From assembly GCF_000282595.1 (NCBI RefSeq), contig NZ_AKIZ01000002.1:1-64000 (forward strand): a DNA stretch of 64,000 nt, read 5' to 3'. The DNA comes from Phyllobacterium sp. YR531. Its GTDB lineage: Bacteria; Pseudomonadota; Alphaproteobacteria; Rhizobiales; Rhizobiaceae. Of the stretch, positions 54,715 to 63,084 are shown in pieces. The notes under the pieces are model-generated. The model was not told the origin of the DNA, did no database searches, and was given only the letters and a program-made list of their open reading frames with translations. Each line of letters opens with the position of its first letter. Position 1 is the first letter of the stretch. The translations under genes were made by a program, and so were the position numbers.

Positions 54715-55047
54715 TCAGGCGGCCTTGGTGGCGACGCCCTTTTCGCTGAAGAGAGATTGAAGTTCGCCAGCCTGAAACATTTCGCGGATAATGTCGCAAC
54801 CGCCAACAAATTCGCCTTTGACATAGAGCTGCGGGATCGTCGGCCAGTTCGAATATTCCTTGATGCCCTGGCGCAGTTCGTCAGAGGTAAGGATATTCAC
54901 GCCCTTATAATCGACACCGATATAATCGAGTATCTGCACGACCTGACCGGAAAAGCCGCACTGAGGAAAACCCGGTGTGCCTTTCATGAACAGAACAACG
55001 TCATTGCTCTTCACTTCATTGTCAATAAATTCGCTGATACCGCTCAT
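54715..55047 (-). CDS. grxD: monothiol glutaredoxin, Grx4 type
   Basis: 110 residues from ATG 55047. CGFS-type glutaredoxin: [35 protein letters not shown], then [32 protein letters not shown]. The CGFS Cys and GSH-binding residues bind a [2Fe-2S] cluster with BolA partners. bolA lies close by on the same strand but is separated by an opposite-strand gene (55152-55964). Confidence 0.96.
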   Translation of the reverse strand: MSGISEFIDNEVKSNDVVLFMKGTPGFPQCGFSGQVVQILDYIGVDYKGVNILTSDELRQGIKEYSNWPTIPQLYVKGEFVGGCDIIREMFQAGELQSLFSEKGVATKAA

Positions 55048-55151
55048 TTCGGGAAACCTTCCTACCAAACACGGCGAATCGCCATTATTGGTCCAAATTG
55101 ACCTTTTCTAACAAATAGCGTTTCAATTCTTGCAAAACAAGGCTGGTCATT

Positions 55152-55964
55152 GTGTCATCTCGTATCATCATTACGATCAGCTTCATTTTATTCGTCGCTT
55201 TGGGTGGGATTATCTGGTTTTTGTGGCCATCGCCCCGGCCAAAATCGCCCCCCATACCGCAGATAGACGTTTCGGATGCAGACCTTCCAGGTGAATGCCG
55301 GAAGATGACATTTGAGAATGCGGATTCGATTATCTGTGAAATCGACCTGCGATCACATCATATTGAACTGTCGAGGGCTGACGCTGATGGCAAGCCTTAT
55401 GGTTCGTTGAAAGCATTCCTTGCTGCACAATCTCAGGATTCTCGGCCTATCCTGGCAATGAATGCAGGCATGTATGAACACGACCTGTCTCCAGTCGGTC
55501 TTTATGTAGAAGACGGGAAGCAGACAGGAAATTTGAGGGCAGACGACGGTGAGGGGAACTTCTTCCTCAAGCCCAATGGTGTCTTTTTCATTGGAAAAGA
55601 CGGACTGCCCGGTATTCTTGAAACTGGTGCGTTCGCTGCCGTCACGCCTCAAGTTCGCATAGCAACGCAATCGGGACCAATGCTGGTTATTAATAATCAG
55701 GTTCATCCCCGTTTCGAGCCCAACGGAACGTCACGCTTTATCCGCAACGGCATTGGCTTGCGCGACGCCAATACAGTTGTACTGGCAATATCGATGGTGC
55801 CTGTGAGCTTTGGGAGTTTTGCCCGCCTGTTCAAAGATGGGCTGGGTTGTGCCAATGCACTTTATTTCGATGGGACGATTTCAGCGCTTTCCAATAACAG
55901 GAAAACACTGATTGGCGGGATCGACCCTGTTGGGCCGATCATCGCAGTTTTTGAGCAGAAATAA
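55152..55964 (+). CDS. phosphodiester glycosidase (NAGPA) domain protein
   Basis: 270 residues, GTG start at 55152. N-terminal membrane helix (IIITISFILFVALGGIIWFLW) anchors it or serves as signal, followed by a NAGPA/DUF2233 domain: AMNAGMYEHDLSPVGLYVEDGKQ, NFFLKPNGVFFI, ATQSGPMLVINNQVHPRF, RNGIGLRDANTVVLAISMVPVSFGSFARLFKDGLGCANALYFDGTISAL. Related proteins cleave GlcNAc-phosphodiester-like bonds or act on cell-wall glycans. Periplasmic. It is oriented opposite to and inserted between grxD and bolA. Confidence 0.88.
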   Translation: MSSRIIITISFILFVALGGIIWFLWPSPRPKSPPIPQIDVSDADLPGECRKMTFENADSIICEIDLRSHHIELSRADADGKPYGSLKAFLAAQSQDSRPILAMNAGMYEHDLSPVGLYVEDGKQTGNLRADDGEGNFFLKPNGVFFIGKDGLPGILETGAFAAVTPQVRIATQSGPMLVINNQVHPRFEPNGTSRFIRNGIGLRDANTVVLAISMVPVSFGSFARLFKDGLGCANALYFDGTISALSNNRKTLIGGIDPVGPIIAVFEQK

Positions 55965-55965
55965 C

Positions 55966-56199
55966 TTATTCCGGAGCACTGGTCTGCAGGGCAAGGGCAT
56001 GCAGCACACCACCCATATTGCCCTTCAGCGCGTCATAGACCATCTGGTGTTGTTGAACCCGCGACTTCCCGCGGAAGCTCTCTGCTACAACTTCAGCCGC
56101 ATAGTGGTCGCCATCACCCGCCAGATCGCGGATGGTAATCTTCGCATCGGGAATGGCGTCCTGGATCATTTTTTCGATATCACGTGCGTCCATAGCCAT
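55966..56199 (-). CDS. bolA: BolA family protein
   Basis: 77 residues from ATG 56199 behind GAGGAGAA. BolA fold: MDARDIEKMIQDAIPDAKITIRDLAGDGDHYAAEVVAESFRGKSRVQQHQMVYDALKG, with the His used with Grx4-type proteins to hold a [2Fe-2S] cluster. Twelve bp after purL on the same strand, as in related genomes. It ends 1 bp from the convergent NAGPA-like gene. Confidence 0.94.
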   Translation of the reverse strand: MAMDARDIEKMIQDAIPDAKITIRDLAGDGDHYAAEVVAESFRGKSRVQQHQMVYDALKGNMGGVLHALALQTSAPE

Positions 56200-56211
56200 G
56201 TGTTGTTCTCC

Positions 56212-58443
56212 TCAAGCGGCCTTATCTTTTTGGTTTGCCGGACCGTTCATATAGTCAGGGAACCACGATTCGTGGGCTTTTGTCAGGTCTGTTACTGATA
56301 TGGAGAGCAACTGTCCGATCTTCAATGCGTTGCCTTCGACGGTCCCGAGCTTGCGGAATGGAATGCCTGAGCCTTCGGCATTCAGCGTCACGAAGTTCGC
56401 CATATCGGATGATACAGCGATAATGTACCGCGCCTGATCCTCACCAAAGAGCAAAGCGTGTGGCGCATCTTCACCAATCGACACGGAAGCGCCTTTGCCA
56501 GATGCCATGCACATTTCTGCCAAGGCAATGCCAAGTCCTCCATCCGACAAATCATGGCAGGCAGTGACTTGGCCATTGCGGATTGCCGAACGGACAAAAT
56601 CGCCATTCCGCTTTTCAGCAGCAAGGTCAACAGCAGGGGCTGGGCCATCCGAACGACCATGGAGATCTCGCAAATAGATCGACTGTCCAAGATGTGTGCC
56701 ATCGCCGCCTATGAGGATCAGGGCATCCCCATTGGACATACCACCAATCTTGGCTGTTTTTGACCAGTCTGGAATAAGGCCGACGCCGGCAATGGTCGGT
56801 GTTGGCAGGATCGCCTGCCCATTGGTCTCATTGTAAAGCGAAACATTGCCGGACACGATCGGGAAGGCGAGAGCGCGGCAAGCATCACCTATGCCGCCAA
56901 TGGCCTTTACCAATTGGCCCATAATCTCGGGCCGCTCCGGATTACCGAAGTTGAGATTATCGGTCGCCGCGAGAGGCTCAGCCCCAACAGCTGTAAGATT
57001 GCGCCAGCATTCAGCAACAGCCTGCTTGCCGCCTTCATAGGGATCGGCTTCGCAATAACGTGGTGTCACGTCTGATGAGAAAGCGAGTGCCTTAGTAAGA
57101 TGGCCTTCAACGCGAACAACACCTGCATCGCCACCCGGCAATTGCAAGGAATTGCCCTGAATGAGGGTATCATACTGCTCGTAAACCCAGCGGCGCGAGG
57201 ACAGGTCTGCGGAGTTCAACATCTGCAAAAGCGCCGCGCCATAATCTTCGACTTGTGGAACGTTAGACGCTGGTAACGCAGCATGCTTGCCGGGCTCCAT
57301 CCAGGGCCGGTCATATTCGGGAGCCTGATCGCCAAGATCCTTGATAGGAAGATTGGCAACTTCGTCGCCCTGATGGATGACGCGGAAACGAAGATCGTCA
57401 GTGGTGTGGCCTACGATGGCAAAATCCAGACCCCATTTCTTGAAAATGGCCTGTGCTTCTTCCTCTTTTTCCGGACGCAAAACCATGAGCATACGCTCCT
57501 GGCTTTCGGAAAGCATCATTTCGTAAGCTGTCATACGCTCTTCGCGCACAGGCACCTTATCCAGGATCAGTTCAATCCCGAGGTTGCCTTTGGCACCCAT
57601 TTCAACTGCGGAGCAGGTGAGACCAGCAGCACCCATGTCCTGAATTGCGATAACCGCGCCAGAAGCCATCAACTCAAGCGAGGCTTCCAGCAGGCATTTT
57701 TCCGTAAAGGGATCGCCAACCTGAACGGTCGGGCGCTTTTCTTCAATCGACTCGTCAAATTCGGCAGATGCCATCGTTGCACCGCCGACACCATCGCGAC
57801 CGGTCTTCGCACCGAGATAAACGACGGGAAGTCCAACGCCCTTGGCTTCGGAAAGGAAGATCGCATCAGTCTTGGCAAGACCGGCAGCGAATGCATTGAC
57901 AAGGATATTGCCATTGTAGCGTGCATCGAAATTGACTTCACCACCAACAGTTGGCACACCGAAGGAATTGCCATAGCCGCCGACGCCTTCAACAACACCA
58001 GAAACAAGATGGCGGGTCTTGGGGTGGGAAGGTTCGCCAAAGCGCAGAGCGTTCATCGCTGCGATGGGGCGGGCACCCATGGTAAACACATCGCGCAAAA
58101 TGCCGCCGACGCCTGTTGCAGCGCCTTGGTAAGGCTCGATATAAGAAGGGTGATTGTGGCTTTCCATTTTGAAAACGACGCAATCACCATCACCGATATC
58201 AACGACACCGGCATTCTCGCCCGGGCCTTGAATGACCTGGGGGCCAGTGGTGGGCAAGGTGCGGAGCCATTTCTTTGATGACTTGTAAGAGCAATGCTCG
58301 TTCCACATGGCGGAGAAAATACCAAGCTCGGTAAAGCTGGGCTCGCGTCCGATCAGATCGAGAATGCGTTGATATTCATCCGGCTTCAGCCCATGAGAGG
58401 CGATTAGTTCCGGTGTGATCTGAACAGTGTTGGAAAGACCCAT
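56212..58443 (-). CDS. purL: phosphoribosylformylglycinamidine synthase, large subunit-type PurL
   Basis: 743 residues from ATG 58443 (TTG 58455 is an alternative), the size of the smPurL/PurSLQ system's large subunit. Motifs: [94 protein letters not shown] and [11 protein letters not shown], ending with [15 protein letters not shown]-dependent step 4 of purine synthesis; purQ and purS lie outside the window. Confidence 0.97.
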   Translation of the reverse strand: MGLSNTVQITPELIASHGLKPDEYQRILDLIGREPSFTELGIFSAMWNEHCSYKSSKKWLRTLPTTGPQVIQGPGENAGVVDIGDGDCVVFKMESHNHPSYIEPYQGAATGVGGILRDVFTMGARPIAAMNALRFGEPSHPKTRHLVSGVVEGVGGYGNSFGVPTVGGEVNFDARYNGNILVNAFAAGLAKTDAIFLSEAKGVGLPVVYLGAKTGRDGVGGATMASAEFDESIEEKRPTVQVGDPFTEKCLLEASLELMASGAVIAIQDMGAAGLTCSAVEMGAKGNLGIELILDKVPVREERMTAYEMMLSESQERMLMVLRPEKEEEAQAIFKKWGLDFAIVGHTTDDLRFRVIHQGDEVANLPIKDLGDQAPEYDRPWMEPGKHAALPASNVPQVEDYGAALLQMLNSADLSSRRWVYEQYDTLIQGNSLQLPGGDAGVVRVEGHLTKALAFSSDVTPRYCEADPYEGGKQAVAECWRNLTAVGAEPLAATDNLNFGNPERPEIMGQLVKAIGGIGDACRALAFPIVSGNVSLYNETNGQAILPTPTIAGVGLIPDWSKTAKIGGMSNGDALILIGGDGTHLGQSIYLRDLHGRSDGPAPAVDLAAEKRNGDFVRSAIRNGQVTACHDLSDGGLGIALAEMCMASGKGASVSIGEDAPHALLFGEDQARYIIAVSSDMANFVTLNAEGSGIPFRKLGTVEGNALKIGQLLSISVTDLTKAHESWFPDYMNGPANQKDKAA

Positions 58444-58612
58444 GAGCAATATCAATTCCGTTGCGTGTTAAGCGGTTCTCTTAGAGCAATTTGCTTCGGG
58501 AATACACCATGTCGGATAGAAAAAAGAACAGGGAATCACCGAAAAATACCTCGTTTATTGCAGCAGACAGGGATGTTGCTACTGGTAGCGCCTTTCAGCG
58601 CCACCAGCAGTC

Positions 58613-58870
58613 TCAACGATTGTCGAGTTCCGAGCGGACCAGTTGCAGGCCCCGCCGCGTTACAAGATAAGGTCCGCCGCCTGACGAGGCGATGGCCTTC
58701 TTTTGTTTCAGTTTACGAAACAGCCTTAAATCACAGGCCGTATATCGGGCACCATCACGCGTGAGGCAGATGATATCCCGGATAATTTTGCGCTCGTCTT
58801 TTTCAAGCAGAATTTTACCGCCTTGAGCGAGCAAGTGTAGAATGCGCTGTTCGTCGCGCGAAATGTCCAT
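58613..58870 (-). CDS. yjhX: YjhX family (UPF0386) protein
   Basis: 85 residues with the YjhX pattern: MDISRDEQRILHLLAQGGKI, CLTRDGARYTACDLRLFRKLKQKKAI, then GGPYLVTRRGLQLVRSELDNR ending in the characteristic LDNR. Small winged-helix-like protein. E. coli YjhX was described as the toxin of the yjhX-yjhQ pair; many alphaproteobacteria carry a solitary copy and a GNAT antitoxin is not seen here. A short GCCCCAA/TTGGGGC stem (58956-58981) lies in its ~200-bp upstream region. Confidence 0.9.
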   Translation of the reverse strand: MDISRDEQRILHLLAQGGKILLEKDERKIIRDIICLTRDGARYTACDLRLFRKLKQKKAIASSGGGPYLVTRRGLQLVRSELDNR

Positions 58871-59077
58871 TTTGATAAGTCCCGAAAACGGGCAAAAATG
58901 CCCATGAGAACACGTCCGCAGCCATATGGAAGTGGCGCGGGGCTCCTGTTTTCATGCCCCAAACCTCATAGAAGTTGGGGCTTTAGCGGGACTCAGACTG
59001 ATTGGACATAAAAACTCCATCGTGTGGATGGCGGCTATATAGCAATGCGAGGGTAGGGTGTCAAAGAGGGAGCAGCT

Positions 59078-59569
59078 TCAAGCTGCACCCAGCTTTGCAT
59101 AAGCCAGCACGAATGCGACCAGCGAGCCTGTGCTGGCAATTGTGCGGACGTGATTCCACGGCACCCACTCGGCAAGATAGCGGGTCCAAAGTGCAGCGCC
59201 TTCGGGACTGGCAGGCGAGACGGCTTGCAGCGCATCATTCAGTGGCACATTGAATGCAACCGTAACGGCAATTATCCCGATCAGGTAAAGCAGGCTGCCT
59301 GTGAGCAGCCATGCCGAGCCAGGCTCTGTCCAGCGCAAGAAGCTGATGATTGCCAGAAAAATGCAGAGCAGCGCTGTACCGAAAAAAGCAAGTCCAAACG
59401 TGGCATTGAGGATGGTCACATTGATCGAGTTCATGGCCGCAATACCCTGTTCGGGCGGAAGTCTCGAAAAGGCCGTCATGATGAAACTGGAGAACGCGAA
59501 GAAGAGGCCAGCCATGATGCCGCTGCCGACAGCGGCGAGTATGGTCAGAATTGGTAAAAGAAGGATCAT
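59078..59569 (-). CDS. DUF1772 (anthrone oxygenase-like) membrane protein
   Basis: 163 residues from ATG 59569, overlapping the stop of the upstream NmrA-like gene by 4 nt (GGAG 8 nt upstream). Four hydrophobic segments: ILAAVGSGIMAGLFFAFSSFIM, LAFFGTALLCIFLAIISFL, SLLYLIGIIAVTVAFNVPLND and a C-terminal helix. The GIMAGLFFAFSSFIM...FNVPLNDAL pattern is DUF1772, a family related to anthrone oxygenases. Translational coupling suggests it works with the NmrA-like protein; substrate unknown. Confidence 0.88.
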   Translation of the reverse strand: MILLLPILTILAAVGSGIMAGLFFAFSSFIMTAFSRLPPEQGIAAMNSINVTILNATFGLAFFGTALLCIFLAIISFLRWTEPGSAWLLTGSLLYLIGIIAVTVAFNVPLNDALQAVSPASPEGAALWTRYLAEWVPWNHVRTIASTGSLVAFVLAYAKLGAA

Positions 59570-60408
59570 TGTCTCTGCTCCCATATGCCGGTTGCGGCGG
59601 TTTCACTCGCGAAGATTGAAAAGTCACGCGGCGCGCGTCCGAGCGCTTCGCGAACCCCGTTGCTGATATACTCGTTTCGTCCGTCCAGCACGACTGTGAA
59701 AAGCTCGTTGACCAGAGCTGCAATGTCATCAGGAACGTTTTCTGCAGCAAGTCCTTGCATGAATTCTGCCGGAGTGATGGTGAGGTAATCGATGTTGCGT
59801 CCAGTTGCTTTTGCGATTTCGGCAGTCGCTTGTGCAAAGGTCAGCATTCTCGGGCCAGTAACTTCATAGAGCTGGCCAATATGGCGATCATCAGTCAAAG
59901 CGGCAGTGACGACATCGGCTATGTCATCGGCATGAATGAATGGTTCGCGAACACCATCCGCCGGAAGAGCCAGTGTCCCCGCAATGATCGGCTCCAGCAT
60001 CATGCTTTCGCTGAAATTCTGCATGAACCAACTTGCACGGACAATCGTCCAGTCTGCACCGGACTGCTGCAGAAGCTTTTCCGCGTGCTGTGCTTCAGGT
60101 TCGCCGCGCCCTGAAAGCAGAACAAGCCGGATTACCCCTTTGCGGACCGCCAGACGTATGAAATCGCCAACCATTTCTGCCGCACCGGAGACCGCTAGGT
60201 CGGGATAATAGGTAATGTAAGCGGCACAGACACCCTCAAGCGAAGCGGCCCATGTCTCTGGTTGCTCCCAATCAAAGGCGGGAGAGGCATTGCGTGAGCC
60301 GATGCGTAAGGGAAGGCCCTGTTCAGCCAGTCTTTGCGCAACGCGGCGTCCGGTTTTCCCTGTGCCACCGACGATCAGAATGGGTTTTTGCCCTGCAGAT
60401 ATATTCAT
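59566..60408 (-). CDS. NmrA-like NAD(P)-binding protein
   Basis: 280 residues from ATG 60408, with GGAG 9 nt upstream. NAD(P)-binding start ILIVGGTGKTGRRVAQRLAEQGLPLRIGSR, then VRKGVIRLVLLSGRGEP, DWTIVRASWFMQNFSESMM, FIHADDIADVVTAAL and YEVTGPRMLTFAQATAEIAKATGR. Atypical SDR of the NmrA/quinone-sensing oxidoreductase group (QOR2-like), which may reduce quinones or act as redox sensors. Divergent from the TetR gene with operator-like palindromes between. Confidence 0.9.
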   Translation of the reverse strand: MNISAGQKPILIVGGTGKTGRRVAQRLAEQGLPLRIGSRNASPAFDWEQPETWAASLEGVCAAYITYYPDLAVSGAAEMVGDFIRLAVRKGVIRLVLLSGRGEPEAQHAEKLLQQSGADWTIVRASWFMQNFSESMMLEPIIAGTLALPADGVREPFIHADDIADVVTAALTDDRHIGQLYEVTGPRMLTFAQATAEIAKATGRNIDYLTITPAEFMQGLAAENVPDDIAALVNELFTVVLDGRNEYISNGVREALGRAPRDFSIFASETAATGIWEQRQ

Positions 60409-60426
60409 GATTTTCATCTCCGATTG

Positions 60427-60447
60427 AATATGAGTAATCCTCATATT
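60427..60447. promoter_or_regulatory. TetR operator candidate, site 1
   Basis: Perfect inverted repeat AATATGAG (60427-60434) / CTCATATT (60440-60447), 5-nt spacer TAATC. It lies between the divergent NmrA-like and TetR genes. A half-site AATCCTCATATT recurs at 60461-60472, and a second TGAG-N5-CTCA site covers the TetR start codon. Confidence 0.7.
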
Positions 60448-60491
60448 TGCAAATGTGATAAATCCTCATATTATAAGAGTCAACAGAAATG

Positions 60492-60504
60492 TGAGGGTTG
60501 CTCA
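60492..60504. promoter_or_regulatory. TetR operator candidate, site 2 (overlaps start codon)
   Basis: TGAG-N5-CTCA (60492-60504), the same core as site 1, reaching the first base of the TetR gene's ATG. This placement would allow autoregulation. Confidence 0.55.
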
Positions 60505-61133
60505 TGAATCAGAATCTTCCTGTCGATCAAGTGTCCACTACGCGCCGGGAACCCACGCAACGTCGGAGCAGGGAACGCGTAGAGCGTATCCTTGGATGTG
60601 CGTCGGAACTGATCGAAAAGGCGGGAAGCGATTCCATGCGCATGAGCGACGTCGCAGAGATGGCCGGAATTTCCATCGGTTCGCTCTACCAGTACTTTCC
60701 AGACAAGGCTGCGATTATTCGCACTTTGGCGGAGCGTTATAATCTTGCCGGACAGGCATGCATTGCAGACGGTCTGGTCGGTGTTCGCGATAGTGCAGGA
60801 TTAATCAAGGCTTTCGGCGAACTGATCGACATCTATTACGCCATGTTTCTGGCAGAGCCGGTGATGCGCGATATCTGGTCAGGTACGCAGGCGGACAAGG
60901 CGCTGCGCGATATCGATATTTCGGACAGCCGCATTAATGGGACGGTGTTGGCCAATGCACGTGAAAAGTCAGGCTCTCATTTGGGCAGGCAGGAACTGGA
61001 AAGCTCAAGCTTTCTCATCATGCAACTTGGCGAGGCCACGATGCGCCTCGCCATATCTGTTGAGCGCGGGGAAGGGGCTGCGCTTGTTGAGCACTTCAAA
61101 CGCATGGCACTGCGCGAGATGGTCGAGACTTAG
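60504..61133 (+). CDS. TetR family transcriptional regulator
   Basis: 209 residues from ATG 60504 (GAGGG upstream; a TTG two codons earlier is less likely). N-terminal HTH: RERVERILGCASELIEKAGSDSMRMSDVAEMAGISIGSLYQYFPDKAAIIRTLAERY, then a helical ligand domain. Divergent from NmrA-like/DUF1772, which it probably represses through the palindromes at 60427-60504. Its stop overlaps the convergent SDR gene by 4 nt. Confidence 0.94.
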   Translation: MNQNLPVDQVSTTRREPTQRRSRERVERILGCASELIEKAGSDSMRMSDVAEMAGISIGSLYQYFPDKAAIIRTLAERYNLAGQACIADGLVGVRDSAGLIKAFGELIDIYYAMFLAEPVMRDIWSGTQADKALRDIDISDSRINGTVLANAREKSGSHLGRQELESSSFLIMQLGEATMRLAISVERGEGAALVEHFKRMALREMVET

Positions 61134-61966
61134 CTCGCAGCGGAAGCACCGAATTTTGATCGCATAAACTGAATATATTCGGCTTCTGATGTCTCGCGCC
61201 GAGCCCGTACCAAGGGCTTGATATCATCCGTTGCCACATAGCGGAGCTGGTCTGTTCCATCGGTAACTGCATCATGGATGACCTTTGCTACATCCTCTTC
61301 GGTCGCCAGGCGCTGCCCACGCATTGTTTCAAAAATTGCCAAGGATGACGTTACGAATGGCTCGTAATCCGGAATCGATTGCGCCTGTCCTGCTTCCGCA
61401 CCACTACGTTGACCAAATTTCGTGCTGATAACGCCGCCGGGCTCCACTACCTTGACCGTGATACCAAGGCCGGACAATTCATAACTCAGCGCCTCGGAAA
61501 AGCCCTCAAGGGCAAATTTGCTGGCGCAGTAAAGGGAAATCATTGGCAATGTGAAGACGCCAGCGCCGGAGCTGACATTGATGATCACGCCGGCTTTATT
61601 GGTCCGGAAATGCGGCAGTATCGCCCGCGTGACCGACATGACGCCAAATACATTGACATCGAACTGCTCTTTGATCTTTTCTGGAGAGGTAGCTTCGAAA
61701 ATGCCGAAAAGGCCGTAGCCCGCATTGTTGACCAGAGCATCAATGCGCCCGAAACGTTCAATCCCCGCTTCTATTGCGCTGGCAATGCTTGCCGGGTCCT
61801 CGACGTCCAGACGTGTCACCAGCACATTGTCCAGTTCGGCTAGCTCTTTGCCATCGCTGATGTTGCGCATCGTCGCGATGACATTCCAGCCTTGCCGTAC
61901 GAAATAGCCGGTGGCTGTCTTGCCAAAGCCTGAAGAGCAGCCGGTTATCAGAACTGTCTTTGTCAT
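61130..61966 (-). CDS. short-chain dehydrogenase/reductase
   Basis: 278 residues from ATG 61966, with CAGGAAGAT upstream. Classical SDR: VLITGCSSGFGKTATGYFVRQGWNVIATMRN, DALVNNAGYGLFGIFEATSPEKIKEQFDVNVFGV, catalytic Ser region INVSSGAGVFTLPMISLYCASKFALEGFSEAL (YCASK) and VEPGGVISTKFGQR. This is the common oxidoreductase/17-beta-hydroxysteroid-like branch of unknown substrate. Divergent from the LysR gene at 62079. Confidence 0.94.
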   Translation of the reverse strand: MTKTVLITGCSSGFGKTATGYFVRQGWNVIATMRNISDGKELAELDNVLVTRLDVEDPASIASAIEAGIERFGRIDALVNNAGYGLFGIFEATSPEKIKEQFDVNVFGVMSVTRAILPHFRTNKAGVIINVSSGAGVFTLPMISLYCASKFALEGFSEALSYELSGLGITVKVVEPGGVISTKFGQRSGAEAGQAQSIPDYEPFVTSSLAIFETMRGQRLATEEDVAKVIHDAVTDGTDQLRYVATDDIKPLVRARRETSEAEYIQFMRSKFGASAAS

Positions 61967-62078
61967 TTTATCTTCCTGTAGATGGATGTGTTGCATTACG
62001 ACCGAAAGCTAGTCATTGTCGATTGATGCGATAAGAGGCATATTTCGGCATAAGTCATTGCAGAAATCGGGATAATCA

Positions 62079-62996
62079 GTGACGAGCGATTTTCAGGAAC
62101 TCAACGCAGTTGTCGCGCTGGCAACACATCGCAACTTCAGGATTGCGGCCTCCAATCTCGGTATGTCGCCGTCAGCGTTCAGCCGTGCGATTGGAGCTCT
62201 TGAAGAGCGCATGGGCGTTCGGCTTTTTCACCGCACAACACGCAGTGTTTCACTTTCCGAAGCTGGTGAGCAGTTTCTGGCGCGCGTTCAACCCGCTTTA
62301 CGCGAGATATCTGACGCAATGGATGCAGCGAATATTTTCCGGGACACGCCTCGGGGAACGTTGCGTATCAATATGTCAGAACCGGCTGCCCGGCAGATAT
62401 TTCACCCGCTGATACTGGAGTATTTGAAGCGCTACCCTGACATGAGCGTTGATCTGGTGGCTGAAGGCCGTCTCGTGGATATCGTGTCCGGAGGTTTTGA
62501 TGCAGGTATCAGGCTTGCCGAAACGGTGCCGCAGGACATGATTGCAGTATCCATTGACCAAGGACAAAGAATGGTCGTCATGGGCTCTCCGGAATATTTT
62601 CAACGCAACGGAATGCCCAAATCTCCGAGTGACCTTTTGCGGCATGAGTGTATTCGCCTGCGCTTGCCCAGCGGAAAAATATACCGCTGGTCTTTTACAA
62701 AAAATGGCGAAGAAATCGTGCTGGACGTGAACGGGAGGCTGACACTCGATGCACCAAGCCTCATCGTTGATGCCGCCTTGGCTGGGGTAGGACTCGGGCA
62801 TCTCAACCGCTGGTCGGTCCAGGATCACCTGAGGGAAGGTCAACTTGTTGAGGTTCTCGAAGATTGGCTGCCACCATTTCCCGGCTTGCAATTATATTAT
62901 CCCGGTCATCGCCATATTTCTGCAGGACTTCGGGCGTTCATTGATCTTGTTCGCGAGGTAAATAGCCCTGCAAGGCGTCATAAGCGTGAGCCTTGA
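62079..62996 (+). CDS. LysR family transcriptional regulator
   Basis: 305 residues, GTG start at 62079. HTH domain [64 protein letters not shown], followed by the substrate-binding domain ([20 protein letters not shown]). It belongs to the CrgA-like branch. It is divergent from the SDR at 61130-61966 (112 bp apart) and most likely controls it. Confidence 0.94.
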   Translation: MTSDFQELNAVVALATHRNFRIAASNLGMSPSAFSRAIGALEERMGVRLFHRTTRSVSLSEAGEQFLARVQPALREISDAMDAANIFRDTPRGTLRINMSEPAARQIFHPLILEYLKRYPDMSVDLVAEGRLVDIVSGGFDAGIRLAETVPQDMIAVSIDQGQRMVVMGSPEYFQRNGMPKSPSDLLRHECIRLRLPSGKIYRWSFTKNGEEIVLDVNGRLTLDAPSLIVDAALAGVGLGHLNRWSVQDHLREGQLVEVLEDWLPPFPGLQLYYPGHRHISAGLRAFIDLVREVNSPARRHKREP

Positions 62997-63084
62997 TAGG
63001 CGAAAACCTCAGAATCACTTGCCTCATAAGCCGGATTGCACTAGCCAGTATTCAGATATTTTCATTCAGGAACGACAGACCAGC

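Noticed and set aside
57283-58278. 331-codon plus-strand ORF
   Set aside because: It is entirely antisense to purL, whose motifs are complete on the other strand.
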